DNA from: Xaviernesmea oryzae
GTDB lineage: Bacteria; Pseudomonadota; Alphaproteobacteria; Rhizobiales; Rhizobiaceae
Direction: 5' to 3'
DNA: 64,000 nucleotides
Assembly: GCF_900109605.1 (NCBI RefSeq)
Contig: NZ_FOAM01000007.1
Span: forward strand, 186,001 to 250,000
Position numbers and translations under genes: made by a program. Position 1 is the stretch's first letter. Every line of letters begins with the position of its first letter. The notes beneath the pieces were generated by a model. That model had not been told where the DNA came from. It made no database searches and was given only the letters and a program-made list of their open reading frames with translations. Positions 27,768 through 35,545 of the stretch are shown here, piece after piece.

Positions 27768-28778
27768 ATGGCAGCGGACACGGAAATGAGCGGCACGGTG
27801 CGCGCGCGCAGAAGCTGGCGGGATGTCGATCTCAGGGCCGTCGCTCCTTTCGTGGCGCTGGCGCTGCTGATCCTCATCGGCGCGCTGGTGAACCCGAACT
27901 TCATCGGCATCACCAATCTCGCCAATGTCGCCACCCGTGCCGCCTTCATCGCCCTGATTGCGGTGGGCGCCACCTTCGTCATTTCATCGGGCGATCTTGA
28001 CCTGTCGGTCGGCTCGATGGTCGCCTTCGTCGCCAGCCTGATGATCCTGTTCATGAATTCGGGCGCGATTGCCGATCCGGGGATGATGATCGCGGCCGCC
28101 ATCCTTCTGGCGCTGGTCGTCGGCTCGCTGTGCGGCCTGGCCAACGGCCTGATCACGACGGTCGGGCGCATCGAGCCCTTCATCGCCACGCTTGGCACCA
28201 TGGGCATCTATCGCGGATTGACCACCTGGCTCTCGCAGGGCGGGGCGATTACCCTGCGCTCGCCGGAGCAGCAGGCGCTCTATCGTCCGGCCTATTTCGG
28301 CTCGATCCTCGGCGTGCCCGTGCCCATCCTCGTCGTCTTCCTGGTCACCGCTATTGCCGCCTTCGTGCTCTACCGCACACGCTATGGCCGGCATGTCACC
28401 GCTGTCGGTTCCAACCGCGATGTCGCGCGCTATTCCGGCATTGCCGTGGACCGCGTGCGCATCGCCGCCTTCGTCATCCAGGGCGTCTGCGTCGCGATTG
28501 CCGTCATGCTCTACGTGCCGCGTCTCGGTTCCACTTCCGCGACAACGGGCATTCTCTGGGAGCTGCAGGCGATCACGGCCGTCGTCGTCGGCGGAACGGC
28601 GCTGAAAGGCGGGGCAGGGCGCGTCTGGGGCACGATCTGCGGCGCCTTCATTCTGGAGCTGGTCGGCAACATCATGCTGCTCTCCAACTTCATCAGCGAA
28701 TATCTGATCGGCGCCATCCAGGGCACGATCATCATCATCGCCATGCTCGTCCAGCGCTCGCTGGCCCGCAAGGCGTGA
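27768..28778 (+). CDS. Sugar ABC transporter permease, CUT2 (RbsC-like)
   Basis: This inner-membrane channel subunit has 336 residues and about 8-10 transmembrane helices. The family signature VVVGGTALKGGAGRVWGTICGA is near residue 275 (quoted in part as GGTALKGGAGRVWGT), and VGSNRDVARYSGIAVDRV is the loop that contacts the ATPase. SSGDLDLSVGSMVAF near residue 70 is the conserved early helix. It follows the ATPase by 84 bases with a GCAGGA ribosome site. One gene is enough because these permeases form homodimers. Confidence 0.95.
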   Translation: MAADTEMSGTVRARRSWRDVDLRAVAPFVALALLILIGALVNPNFIGITNLANVATRAAFIALIAVGATFVISSGDLDLSVGSMVAFVASLMILFMNSGAIADPGMMIAAAILLALVVGSLCGLANGLITTVGRIEPFIATLGTMGIYRGLTTWLSQGGAITLRSPEQQALYRPAYFGSILGVPVPILVVFLVTAIAAFVLYRTRYGRHVTAVGSNRDVARYSGIAVDRVRIAAFVIQGVCVAIAVMLYVPRLGSTSATTGILWELQAITAVVVGGTALKGGAGRVWGTICGAFILELVGNIMLLSNFISEYLIGAIQGTIIIIAMLVQRSLARKA

Positions 28779-28863
28779 CCCCGCGCGGGGCTTTCGGAGG
28801 GGAGCCCCGTGTTTCAAGGCAAGGCCTGCAAGGCCGATATCGTTCACTTCCAGGGAGGAACCT

Positions 28864-29817
28864 ATGCATAAGAAACTGATGCTGCTGGCCGCGACCATGA
28901 CGGCGCTGGCCGGCTTGAGCGCCAATGTGTTCGCTGCCGATGCCAAGACCATCGGCGTATCGATCCCGGCCGCCGACCATGGCTGGACCTCGGGTGTCGT
29001 CTATCATGCGCAGCGCGTGGCCGATCTCCTGATGAAGGAGCATGAGGGCCTGAAGGTCATCGTCAAGACCTCGCCGGATCCGGCCAGCCAAGCCAATGCC
29101 GTGCAGGATCTCGAAACCCAGGGCATCGACGCGCTCGTGATCCTGCCGACCGATCCGGATCCGCTCGTCAACGCCATCAAGGAAGTCAAGGGCAAGGGCA
29201 CCTTCGTCTCGATCGTCGACCGTGCGCCGTCCGTCAACGACAACAGCGTGCGCGACCTCTATGTCGCCGGCAACAATCCGGCACTGGGCGAAGTCGCCGG
29301 CCAGTACATCAAGGACACCTCGCCCGAGGCCAAGGTCGTCGTGATCCGAGGCCTGCCGATCCCGATCGACCAGCAGCGCCAGGACGGCTTCGACAAGGCC
29401 ATTGCCGGCTCCAAGGTTCAGGTCCTCGACCGCCAGTTCGGCAACTGGAACCGCGACGACGCCTTCCGCGTCATGCAGGACTTCCTGACGAAGTATCCGG
29501 CGATCGACGTCGTCTGGTGCCAGGATGACGACATGGCTGTCGGCGTTCTCCAGGCGATCGAACAGGCCAAGCGCACGGATATCAAATATGTCGTCGGCGG
29601 CGCCGGCTCTAAGGACATGATCAAGAAGGTCATGGACGGCGACAAGATGATCCCTGTCGACGTGCTCTATCCGCCGTCAATGGTCGGCACCGCGATGGAA
29701 CTGACGGCTGCCGCGCTCTATGACCAGATCCCGGCGCACGGCACCTACACGCTCGACGCCACGCTGGTGACCAAGGACAACGCCAAGAACTACTACTTCC
29801 CCGACTCGCCCTTCTGA
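28864..29817 (+). CDS. Sugar ABC transporter periplasmic substrate-binding protein (Peripla_BP_4)
   Basis: This 317-residue binding protein completes the CUT2 importer. The signal peptide is KKLMLLAATMTALAGLSANVFAADA. The mature protein begins with TIGVSIPAADHGWTSGVVYHA, and shows the hinge and ligand-contact regions LVILPTDPDPLVNAI, FVSIVDRAP and VVWCQDDDMAVGVLQA. GGGAGG lies just before the ATG. It is the last gene of the operon, before a terminator hairpin at 29834. The substrate is not identified; ribose, fructose or polyol types share these motifs. Confidence 0.95.
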   Translation: MHKKLMLLAATMTALAGLSANVFAADAKTIGVSIPAADHGWTSGVVYHAQRVADLLMKEHEGLKVIVKTSPDPASQANAVQDLETQGIDALVILPTDPDPLVNAIKEVKGKGTFVSIVDRAPSVNDNSVRDLYVAGNNPALGEVAGQYIKDTSPEAKVVVIRGLPIPIDQQRQDGFDKAIAGSKVQVLDRQFGNWNRDDAFRVMQDFLTKYPAIDVVWCQDDDMAVGVLQAIEQAKRTDIKYVVGGAGSKDMIKKVMDGDKMIPVDVLYPPSMVGTAMELTAAALYDQIPAHGTYTLDATLVTKDNAKNYYFPDSPF

Positions 29818-29833
29818 GGCGGCAATCATACCG

Positions 29834-29868
29834 GCACCGTGCGTCGCGAGATGCACGGTGCTGTTTCG
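29834..29868 (+). terminator. Terminator of the CUT2 sugar importer operon
   Basis: GCACCGTGC (29834-29842) pairs with GCACGGTGC (29853-29861) across a ten-base loop and is followed by TGTTTC. It starts 17 bases after the binding-protein stop. Confidence 0.7.
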
Positions 29869-29869
29869 G

Positions 29870-30289
29870 CGAACTCCGACTTGGCGCTGTGATAAGCGAG
29901 CGCCAATAGGCCGAACACCACTTACGCCCGCGCTAGAAGTCGGGGCGCAGGGAAAGAACCTTCGTCCGTAGCGTCGGCGGCAGTCGGCCGACGACCGGTC
30001 CTTTATTATCCCGAGGACGGCGTCCGAAGAACTCGGCATCCAGGGCAAGCCGGTGGTCCGGCCGGTGACGACGAGGGTCTCAAGGTATAAGCCGCATTCG
30101 CCCATTTGCACGGGATCGTCGATGATGAAACTGTACCGATCCAATCTATCGATCTGCTTGGTGCAATAAAGCACCTGAACCCAAGGTATGTTCTCCTTGG
30201 TCATCAAGATTTCGCGATGGCTAGCCTGCCTTACGATGCAGGGCCGAAAATCCCCAGGGGAAGACGGCTTTTCGATAAAGGGAAAGGCG
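29870..30289. other. Intergenic region without a supported gene
   Basis: No gene is convincing here. A minus-strand frame beginning at 30204 reads MTKENIPWVQVLYCTKQI and continues plausibly for about 50 residues, but it lacks a ribosome site and lies downstream of the terminator at 30290-30324. It may be a decayed coding remnant. Confidence 0.4.
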
Positions 30290-30324
30290 CACCAAACAAA
30301 ATCCCACCTCGAAGGAAGTGGGAT
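30290..30324 (-). terminator. Rho-independent terminator (minus strand)
   Basis: On the minus strand ATCCCACTTC pairs with GAGGTGGGAT over a four-base loop (one G-U pair) and is followed by TTTTGTTTGG. It lies about 50 bases after the small acidic gene at 30373-30594 and would end its transcript. Confidence 0.75.
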
Positions 30325-30372
30325 CATGGACGTGTCAAAGCAATCGCTAGGCTTCACCGCAGTTCGGCCAGA

Positions 30373-30594
30373 TCAAGCGGCCACAGGCTTGAAATCACCG
30401 AGCGGACCGAGTTCTTCCTCGAAATAGCCCTCAAGCTTGTCGAAATAGTCCGGATCATAGTCGGGGCCGCAGCGGTTTTCGCGCTGCCATGCAAGCGTGC
30501 TTTCATCCGTCTTAGTCGTGGCGACTGTTTTCGAATGACGAGCCTTGCTGGATCCGGAATAAGAAGGTCGAGCCTTTGCCTTTGATCCGACCAT
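30373..30594 (-). CDS. Small hypothetical protein with basic head and acidic tail
   Basis: This encodes 73 residues without a recognised family. The first half is Lys/Ser-rich (SKAKARPSYSGSSKARHSK) and the second acidic and aromatic (GPDYDPDYFDKLEGYFEEE). There is no signal peptide or membrane segment, and one Cys. Support comes from a GGAG seven bases before the ATG and from the rho-independent terminator just downstream. It lies in a stretch that is less GC-rich than its neighbours, between the sugar importer and the Lrp regulator, so horizontal origin is possible. Confidence 0.6.
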   Translation of the reverse strand: MVGSKAKARPSYSGSSKARHSKTVATTKTDESTLAWQRENRCGPDYDPDYFDKLEGYFEEELGPLGDFKPVAA

Positions 30595-30646
30595 GTCAAT
30601 CTCCGCCTCTGTCCATAAGGGCAGCCGATCGAGGCTGCCGATAGGT

Positions 30647-30774
30647 CTATCTGGGCGGTTCCATCTCGAACGCCATTATCTCCCGTGGAGACCTGCGCAT
30701 GCACCGCTCGAACATGCTCAGAAGATCGTCATTTCGCCAGGCTTTGTCAATGTCGCGCAGCCCATAAGGGTACT
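30647..30774 (-). pseudogene. Possible decayed coding fragment downstream of the Lrp gene
   Basis: Directly after the Lrp stop, the minus strand stays open to a TAG at 30647 and reads EYPYGLRDIDKAWRNDDLLS then MFERCMRRSPREIMAFEMEP, a protein-like composition with no good start codon. It may be the tail of a lost gene. No family was recognised, and chance is not excluded over about 43 codons. Confidence 0.25.
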
Positions 30775-31248
30775 CTACCGCCGCCCCTTCGCCCGCGTTG
30801 CCAGCACATTGCGGATGGAGAAGCTCGAATGGATGCGTAAGACGCCCGGGAGGGCGGAGAGGATCTCCTTGTGGATGCGCTCGAAGGCGCCGGCGTTGTC
30901 CACCTCCACCTTCAGCAGATAATCCGATCCGCCGGTCATCAGATAGCATTCCTGGATTTCCGGATGCCGGCGCACCGCCGCCTCGAAGCGATTGAGATAC
31001 TCCTCCGTCTGCCGCTCCAGCGTGATGTTGACGATCACCGCGATCGCCTGAGCCGATTGGCCGGGATCGATGAGCGCCGTATAGCCCCGGATCACCCCCT
31101 GTTCTTCCAGAATGCGAATGCGCCTGAGGCAGGCCGACGGCGAGAGCCCGACTTCGGCGGCAAGTGCTGCGTTGCTCATGCGCGCATTGAGCCGCAGAAG
31201 GCGCAGGAGATTGCGGTCGATAGCGTCAAGCGCGCTCATGCGAAACAT
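30775..31248 (-). CDS. Lrp/AsnC family transcriptional regulator
   Basis: This is a 157-residue regulator. The N-terminal helix-turn-helix is DRNLLRLLRLNARMSNAALAAEVGLSPSACLRRI (motif in residues 9-42, core LAAEVGLSPSACLRR). The C-terminal RAM/AsnC ligand domain follows, with YLMTGGSDYLLKVEV near residue 105. It starts with ATG at 31248; a second ATG at 31239 is an alternative. It is divergent from the alr remnant and dadA, the usual arrangement for a regulator that responds to alanine or leucine and activates D-alanine catabolism. The AT-rich gap 31249-31365 should hold its binding sites. Confidence 0.93.
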   Translation of the reverse strand: MFRMSALDAIDRNLLRLLRLNARMSNAALAAEVGLSPSACLRRIRILEEQGVIRGYTALIDPGQSAQAIAVIVNITLERQTEEYLNRFEAAVRRHPEIQECYLMTGGSDYLLKVEVDNAGAFERIHKEILSALPGVLRIHSSFSIRNVLATRAKGRR

Positions 31249-31365
31249 TCCAATTCATCGTGATATCTTCGAATAAAACATCTTTCTTCGCATAATCAAT
31301 CAATGATCCCGCGAACATTCTCCGATCCTTTCAATATCATTCCCTGAAAATAAAGGGGTTCGGAC

Positions 31366-31578
31366 ATGGATGGGATCATGCGGCAGGACCGGATGAGCGA
31401 GATGGCGCGCGCGGGGGCCGCGCCTGGCATTCTCACGATCGATGTCGGCGCGCTCAAGCGCAATCATCGCCTGCTGGCCGAGGGCGTGTCGCCCGCCGCA
31501 CGCGCGGCTGTGTTGAAGGCAGATGCCTGTAAAATCTTCACCCGGCTGGGTCACCGCTACCCCCGGATTTACCGCTGA
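31366..31578 (+). pseudogene. alr: Alanine racemase reduced to its N- and C-terminal ends
   Basis: The 70-codon frame begins like alanine racemase: ILTIDVGALKRNHRLLAEG, then RAAVLKADA, where the Lys is the PLP-binding residue (normally KADAYG or KANAYG). It then jumps to [15 protein letters not shown], which matches the usual end of alanine racemases (a TRLGRR..R-Y-like end). About 300 residues of the barrel and the catalytic Tyr domain are missing, and the junction is in frame. The remnant cannot be an active racemase. It sits between the Lrp gene and dadA, where the catabolic racemase (DadX) would be expected. Confidence 0.75.
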
Positions 31579-31654
31579 CTGCTCTTCGTCTTCAGCCTCC
31601 GTCATCTTGGCGGCGCCGCGCCGCATCGTTCCTTCCCTCACGCGAGACACGCTC

Positions 31655-32902
31655 ATGAAAGTCATCGTTCTCGGCGCCGGCGTCATCGGCGTCACCACCG
31701 CCTATCAGCTTGCCCGCGCCGGCCATGATGTCACGGTCATCGACCGCCAGCCGGCGGCCGCGCTGGAGACGAGCTTTGCCAACGCCGGTGAAGTGTCGTT
31801 TGGCTATTGCTCGCCTTGGGCCGCGCCGGGAATTCCGATGAAGGCCCTGAAATGGCTGTTCATGGAGCATGCGCCGCTCATTCTCCGGCCGAAGCTCGAT
31901 CGCGCCATGCTGTCTTGGATGGTGCGCATGCTGTCCAACTGCACCAGCGCGCGCTATGCGTTGAACAAGAGCCGCATGCTGCGGCTCGCCGATTACAGCC
32001 GGCAGTCGCTGGCCGCGCTGCGGGCTGAGACGGGCATTGCCTACGACGAGCGCATGCAGGGCACGCTGCAGCTGTTTCGCACCACCCAGCAGCTCGAAGC
32101 CTCCGCCAAAGACGTCAAGGCGCTGGCCGCCGATGGCATTCCCTATGAGGTGCTCGATCCCGCAGCCTGTGTGCGCGTCGAGCCGGCGCTTGGCCATGTG
32201 CGCGAAAAGATCGTCGGCGGCCTGCTGACGCCGGCGGACGAAACCGGCGACTGCTTCAAATTCACCCAGGCTTTGACGGCCAAGGCCGAGGCTTTGGGGG
32301 TCACCTTTCTCTGGAACACGGCCATCAACGGCCTCGATGCCGAAGCGGGCAAAATTCGCGCGGTGATGACGGCGAGGGGGCGGATGGCGGCGGATGCCGT
32401 TGTCGTGGCGCTCGGCAGCTATTCGCCGCTGCTCGTCGCGCCGCTCGGCATCAGCCTGCCGGTCTATCCGGTCAAAGGCTATTCGCTGACGCTGCCGATC
32501 ATCGATGCCGCGCGTGCGCCGGAATCCACCGTGATGGACGAGACCTATAAGATCGCCATCACCCGGCTGGGCGAGCGTATCCGCGTGGGCGGCATGGCGG
32601 AAATTTCGGGCTATACCAACGATCTCGCCCCGGCCCGGCGGCGCACGCTCGAACATTCGGTTACCGATCTCTTCCCCGGCGGCGATGTGAGCCGGGCGAG
32701 CTTCTGGTCCGGCCTCAGGCCGATGACGCCGGACGGCACGCCGGTGATTGGCCCGACCAAGGTGCAAGGCCTGTTTCTCAACACCGGCCACGGCACGCTG
32801 GGCTGGACCATGAGCACGGGCTCGGCCCGGGTGATCAGCGATCTCGTCTCAGGCCGCAAACCCGAAATCGACGCGACCGACCTGGCAATCGCGCGCTATT
32901 GA
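31655..32902 (+). CDS. dadA: D-amino acid dehydrogenase small subunit type
   Basis: This FAD enzyme of 415 residues oxidises D-amino acids, chiefly D-alanine, to the keto acid and ammonia, and passes electrons to the respiratory chain. The Rossmann motif [22 protein letters not shown] opens the protein (GAGVIG core), followed by the DadA motif [20 protein letters not shown]. The C-terminal [18 protein letters not shown] and [17 protein letters not shown] are characteristic. Length equals the family norm. The start at 31655 was chosen on the Rossmann motif. With the racemase lost next door, L-alanine use would need a racemase encoded elsewhere. Confidence 0.95.
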   Translation: MKVIVLGAGVIGVTTAYQLARAGHDVTVIDRQPAAALETSFANAGEVSFGYCSPWAAPGIPMKALKWLFMEHAPLILRPKLDRAMLSWMVRMLSNCTSARYALNKSRMLRLADYSRQSLAALRAETGIAYDERMQGTLQLFRTTQQLEASAKDVKALAADGIPYEVLDPAACVRVEPALGHVREKIVGGLLTPADETGDCFKFTQALTAKAEALGVTFLWNTAINGLDAEAGKIRAVMTARGRMAADAVVVALGSYSPLLVAPLGISLPVYPVKGYSLTLPIIDAARAPESTVMDETYKIAITRLGERIRVGGMAEISGYTNDLAPARRRTLEHSVTDLFPGGDVSRASFWSGLRPMTPDGTPVIGPTKVQGLFLNTGHGTLGWTMSTGSARVISDLVSGRKPEIDATDLAIARY

Positions 32903-32940
32903 GCGCGACCAGCCCGCGCCGCTCGCTCGATTGTGGTGAT

Positions 32941-32970
32941 CCTGACGTTCCACTGTAGTGAAACGTCAGG
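32941..32970. terminator. Strong hairpin between convergent dadA and bcsK
   Basis: CCTGACGTT (32941-32949) pairs with AACGTCAGG (32962-32970), and inside it CACT pairs with AGTG around a two-base loop. It lies between the two convergent stops. No T-run follows on either strand, so bidirectional termination is inferred from position and stability only. Confidence 0.5.
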
Positions 32971-32977
32971 AGAGCTC

Positions 32978-35446
32978 TCAACCGCCCGGCGTCGGGTTCT
33001 TGGCGGCGCGGGCTTCGGCCAGGCCCTTGATCGCATCGCGATTGCCCGTGGCGGCGACGCTTTCGAAGATCTGGATCGCCTGGCTGTAACGTTTCATCGA
33101 CATGTATGCATAGCCGCGCAGCACCATCAGGTCGGCGCGCTCCGGTGCCAGCTCGGCGCGGCGGTCGAGGAGCAGCAGCGCTTCGGTGTAGCGCTTGGCC
33201 TGGAAGGCGGAGAGTGCACGATTGGTCAAGAGCGCCACCTGCAACTCTGCGGCCTTGTGCTGGTCCATCTGCCCGCGCGTGGCAGCGGCAGCGGCATTTT
33301 CCGTCAGGCCAAGGCGCAGGAAGGCGAGGCTCTGGCCATAGGCGGCATCACCGCGCGTCTTGCGGTCGCCGCTCTTCAACGCCGCATCGAAGGCGCGGCT
33401 CGCTTCGGCCGGACGGTTGAGCTCCATCAGGCACCAGCCGCGTTGCAGCGCTGCTGGTGGTGAAAGCGTCGTGGCATCGACCGTGTTCGTGCAGTTGCGC
33501 TTGCCGGCACTGCTGCTGCGCGCCTTGGCGGCGCGGCGCGGCGGCGCGGCTTCGACAGGCGCCTGCGCATAGGCAAGCTCCATTGCCGATGCCGCTGCCG
33601 TGGGCGCAGCCGGCTGGGCAGCGGCGATAGCCGGCGTGCCGGCTGCGGCCTGGCTGTGGACAGGCGCTGCGCCGATCGGCGCAACGACATCGATCGCCTG
33701 TACCGATTGCGGCGCGGCCTGCGACGCCTGGACAGGCGCGAACATCTCGGAAAGGGCAACGGGCACGGCTTGGCCGGTAGGCGCGGCCTGCGCCGGCGTC
33801 TCCGTGCGGCCAGCGGCCTTGCCAAGCGTGGCGATGCGCGGCGAGCGGCCAGCCCAATCGGCCTGAAGCCGGGCAACGACTGCTGGCATCTTGAGCTCGC
33901 GTGCCGTCAATACCAGGCCGAAGGCAGCCGGTTCGCTATCGCGCTTCCAGGCCAGCGCCGTGGCGAACCATTGCAGGGCCAGCTGCGGCTGGCGGAAGGT
34001 GCGCGCATACCAGCCGAACTGTTCGGCAAGCCCGGCATCCTGAGCTTCGGCAGCCTCCCGGCCCATGCGCGCCAGAACCTCCGGCGGCAGCACAACGGGC
34101 GGATCGAGCGCCAGCACGTTGGCAGCGGCCGCCAGATAGGTCTTGTGCGCATCATCGGATTCGGCGCGCCAGCGGTACAGCGTGTCTTCCGCTTCCGCCG
34201 GGGATTTGCGGGCGATCAGGGTCAGGGCGAGGCCCTGCGCTGCTTCGGCCGTATCCTCGGTGGCGCGCGCCTTGCGGAACCAGGATTCGGCCTGCACCAT
34301 CTTCTGGCGACGCTCGTGATACCAGCCGAGCAACAGCGCATCGGATGCGCGGTGCTCGGTTTCGGCGAGCGTCTCCATCCGCGAGACATAGTCCTGCGGC
34401 ACGGTAGCCGTGGCATCCTTGGCGGCAACGGACATGAATTGGCGGGCCAGATCATTGCGCACGCTGTCGAATTCGCCCTTGCCGGAGGCATCGCGGCGCT
34501 CCAGCGTCAGGAGATCGGCGATGGTAGCCGGCGGTAGCAGCAAGGCAGCCTTCTGGACAGTGGCGCTACGCTCGGCCGGCTTGTCGCACTGGGTCAAAAT
34601 GTAACGATATGCGTCTTCGGCGCGCTGCGTCCGGTCCGTCTTGGCGAAGGCTTCCGCCACCCGCCAGAGGCTGTCCATGTCTGCGCAGACCAGCAGCTGG
34701 GGATGAGAGGCGCCTTCTTCGATGACCTGATCGTAGCGCTTGTCTGTCGAGGCCGCGATCAGGCGTTCGCGTGCGTCGGCGAGATCCAGGAGTTCCGTCA
34801 GCTTGGCCGGCGGTTGCCAGCTGGCATCCTTCTCCTGGCGCATGGCGATCGCCTTGCGGACGAGATCGACGCGGCCGGTGCCGAGCAGCTTCCACATCTG
34901 CTCCAGCCCGGCATCGACATTGGCGCGGGGAACGAGCGGATCGGCAGGCGGCTCCCAAGCGGGATACAGCGCCTTCAAGCGGGCGATTTCCGCCTGAAGC
35001 CTTTGCGTGTCGCCCTGCTGGGCGAAAAAGCGCAGAGCGCTCTCATCCACCAGCGGCGCCGGCGCCATGTCCACGTCGATCAGCGGATCGACGTTTGCGG
35101 CATGGGCATCCGCGCCGTCCGTGTCGTTTTTGACCGGCACGGCGGGTGCTTCCGGCTCCACGACCGGCGGCAAAATTACAGGGGCCGGCGCGTCTGTCGC
35201 GCTCAGCGTCACCGGCGGCGGCGCGCTTTCCGCCACTTCTATCTGGCCCAGGCGGGACGCCTGCGCGGGTTGAAGCGCCGTGGTCGCGGCCAGGCGCTGC
35301 AGGCTGCCGGTGACGAGCGCGTCATCCGGCATCATCTGGCCGGTTAGGGCGGTCGGGCCGCTCGTCTCGGCCGTCCGGTGGCCGAGATTGAAGCCGATGG
35401 CGGCAAAGAGCGCTGACGACAGCAGGAAATAGGCTGACCTATGCAT
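32978..35446 (-). CDS. bcsK: Cellulose biosynthesis TPR protein BcsK
   Basis: This is an 822-residue protein with an N-terminal hydrophobic segment (SAYFLLSSALFAAIGFNLG) and many tetratricopeptide-like repeats, the clearest near the C-terminus (RGWCLMELNRPAEASRAFDA; ALLLLDRRAELAPERADLMV; GYAYMSMKRYSQAIQIFESV). A Pro/Ala-rich linker lies at about 560-640. It lacks the outer-membrane barrel of BcsC, which fits BcsK of type III bcs operons in Rhizobiaceae. The ATG at 35446 sits six bases after GGGAG and is preferred over the ATG at 35452, which directly abuts it. It is the last gene of the bcs operon, 99 bases after bcsB. Confidence 0.8.
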   Translation of the reverse strand: MHRSAYFLLSSALFAAIGFNLGHRTAETSGPTALTGQMMPDDALVTGSLQRLAATTALQPAQASRLGQIEVAESAPPPVTLSATDAPAPVILPPVVEPEAPAVPVKNDTDGADAHAANVDPLIDVDMAPAPLVDESALRFFAQQGDTQRLQAEIARLKALYPAWEPPADPLVPRANVDAGLEQMWKLLGTGRVDLVRKAIAMRQEKDASWQPPAKLTELLDLADARERLIAASTDKRYDQVIEEGASHPQLLVCADMDSLWRVAEAFAKTDRTQRAEDAYRYILTQCDKPAERSATVQKAALLLPPATIADLLTLERRDASGKGEFDSVRNDLARQFMSVAAKDATATVPQDYVSRMETLAETEHRASDALLLGWYHERRQKMVQAESWFRKARATEDTAEAAQGLALTLIARKSPAEAEDTLYRWRAESDDAHKTYLAAAANVLALDPPVVLPPEVLARMGREAAEAQDAGLAEQFGWYARTFRQPQLALQWFATALAWKRDSEPAAFGLVLTARELKMPAVVARLQADWAGRSPRIATLGKAAGRTETPAQAAPTGQAVPVALSEMFAPVQASQAAPQSVQAIDVVAPIGAAPVHSQAAAGTPAIAAAQPAAPTAAASAMELAYAQAPVEAAPPRRAAKARSSSAGKRNCTNTVDATTLSPPAALQRGWCLMELNRPAEASRAFDAALKSGDRKTRGDAAYGQSLAFLRLGLTENAAAAATRGQMDQHKAAELQVALLTNRALSAFQAKRYTEALLLLDRRAELAPERADLMVLRGYAYMSMKRYSQAIQIFESVAATGNRDAIKGLAEARAAKNPTPGG

Positions 35447-35545
35447 GGGCATCTCCCGTCGGGAAGGGCTTGCGGGCGGCGCGGCCAAGCGAGGCGGCCG
35501 TGCCACGGCTTCGCAGGCGAAGCGTTAGAAAAGAAGGATCGCGCA

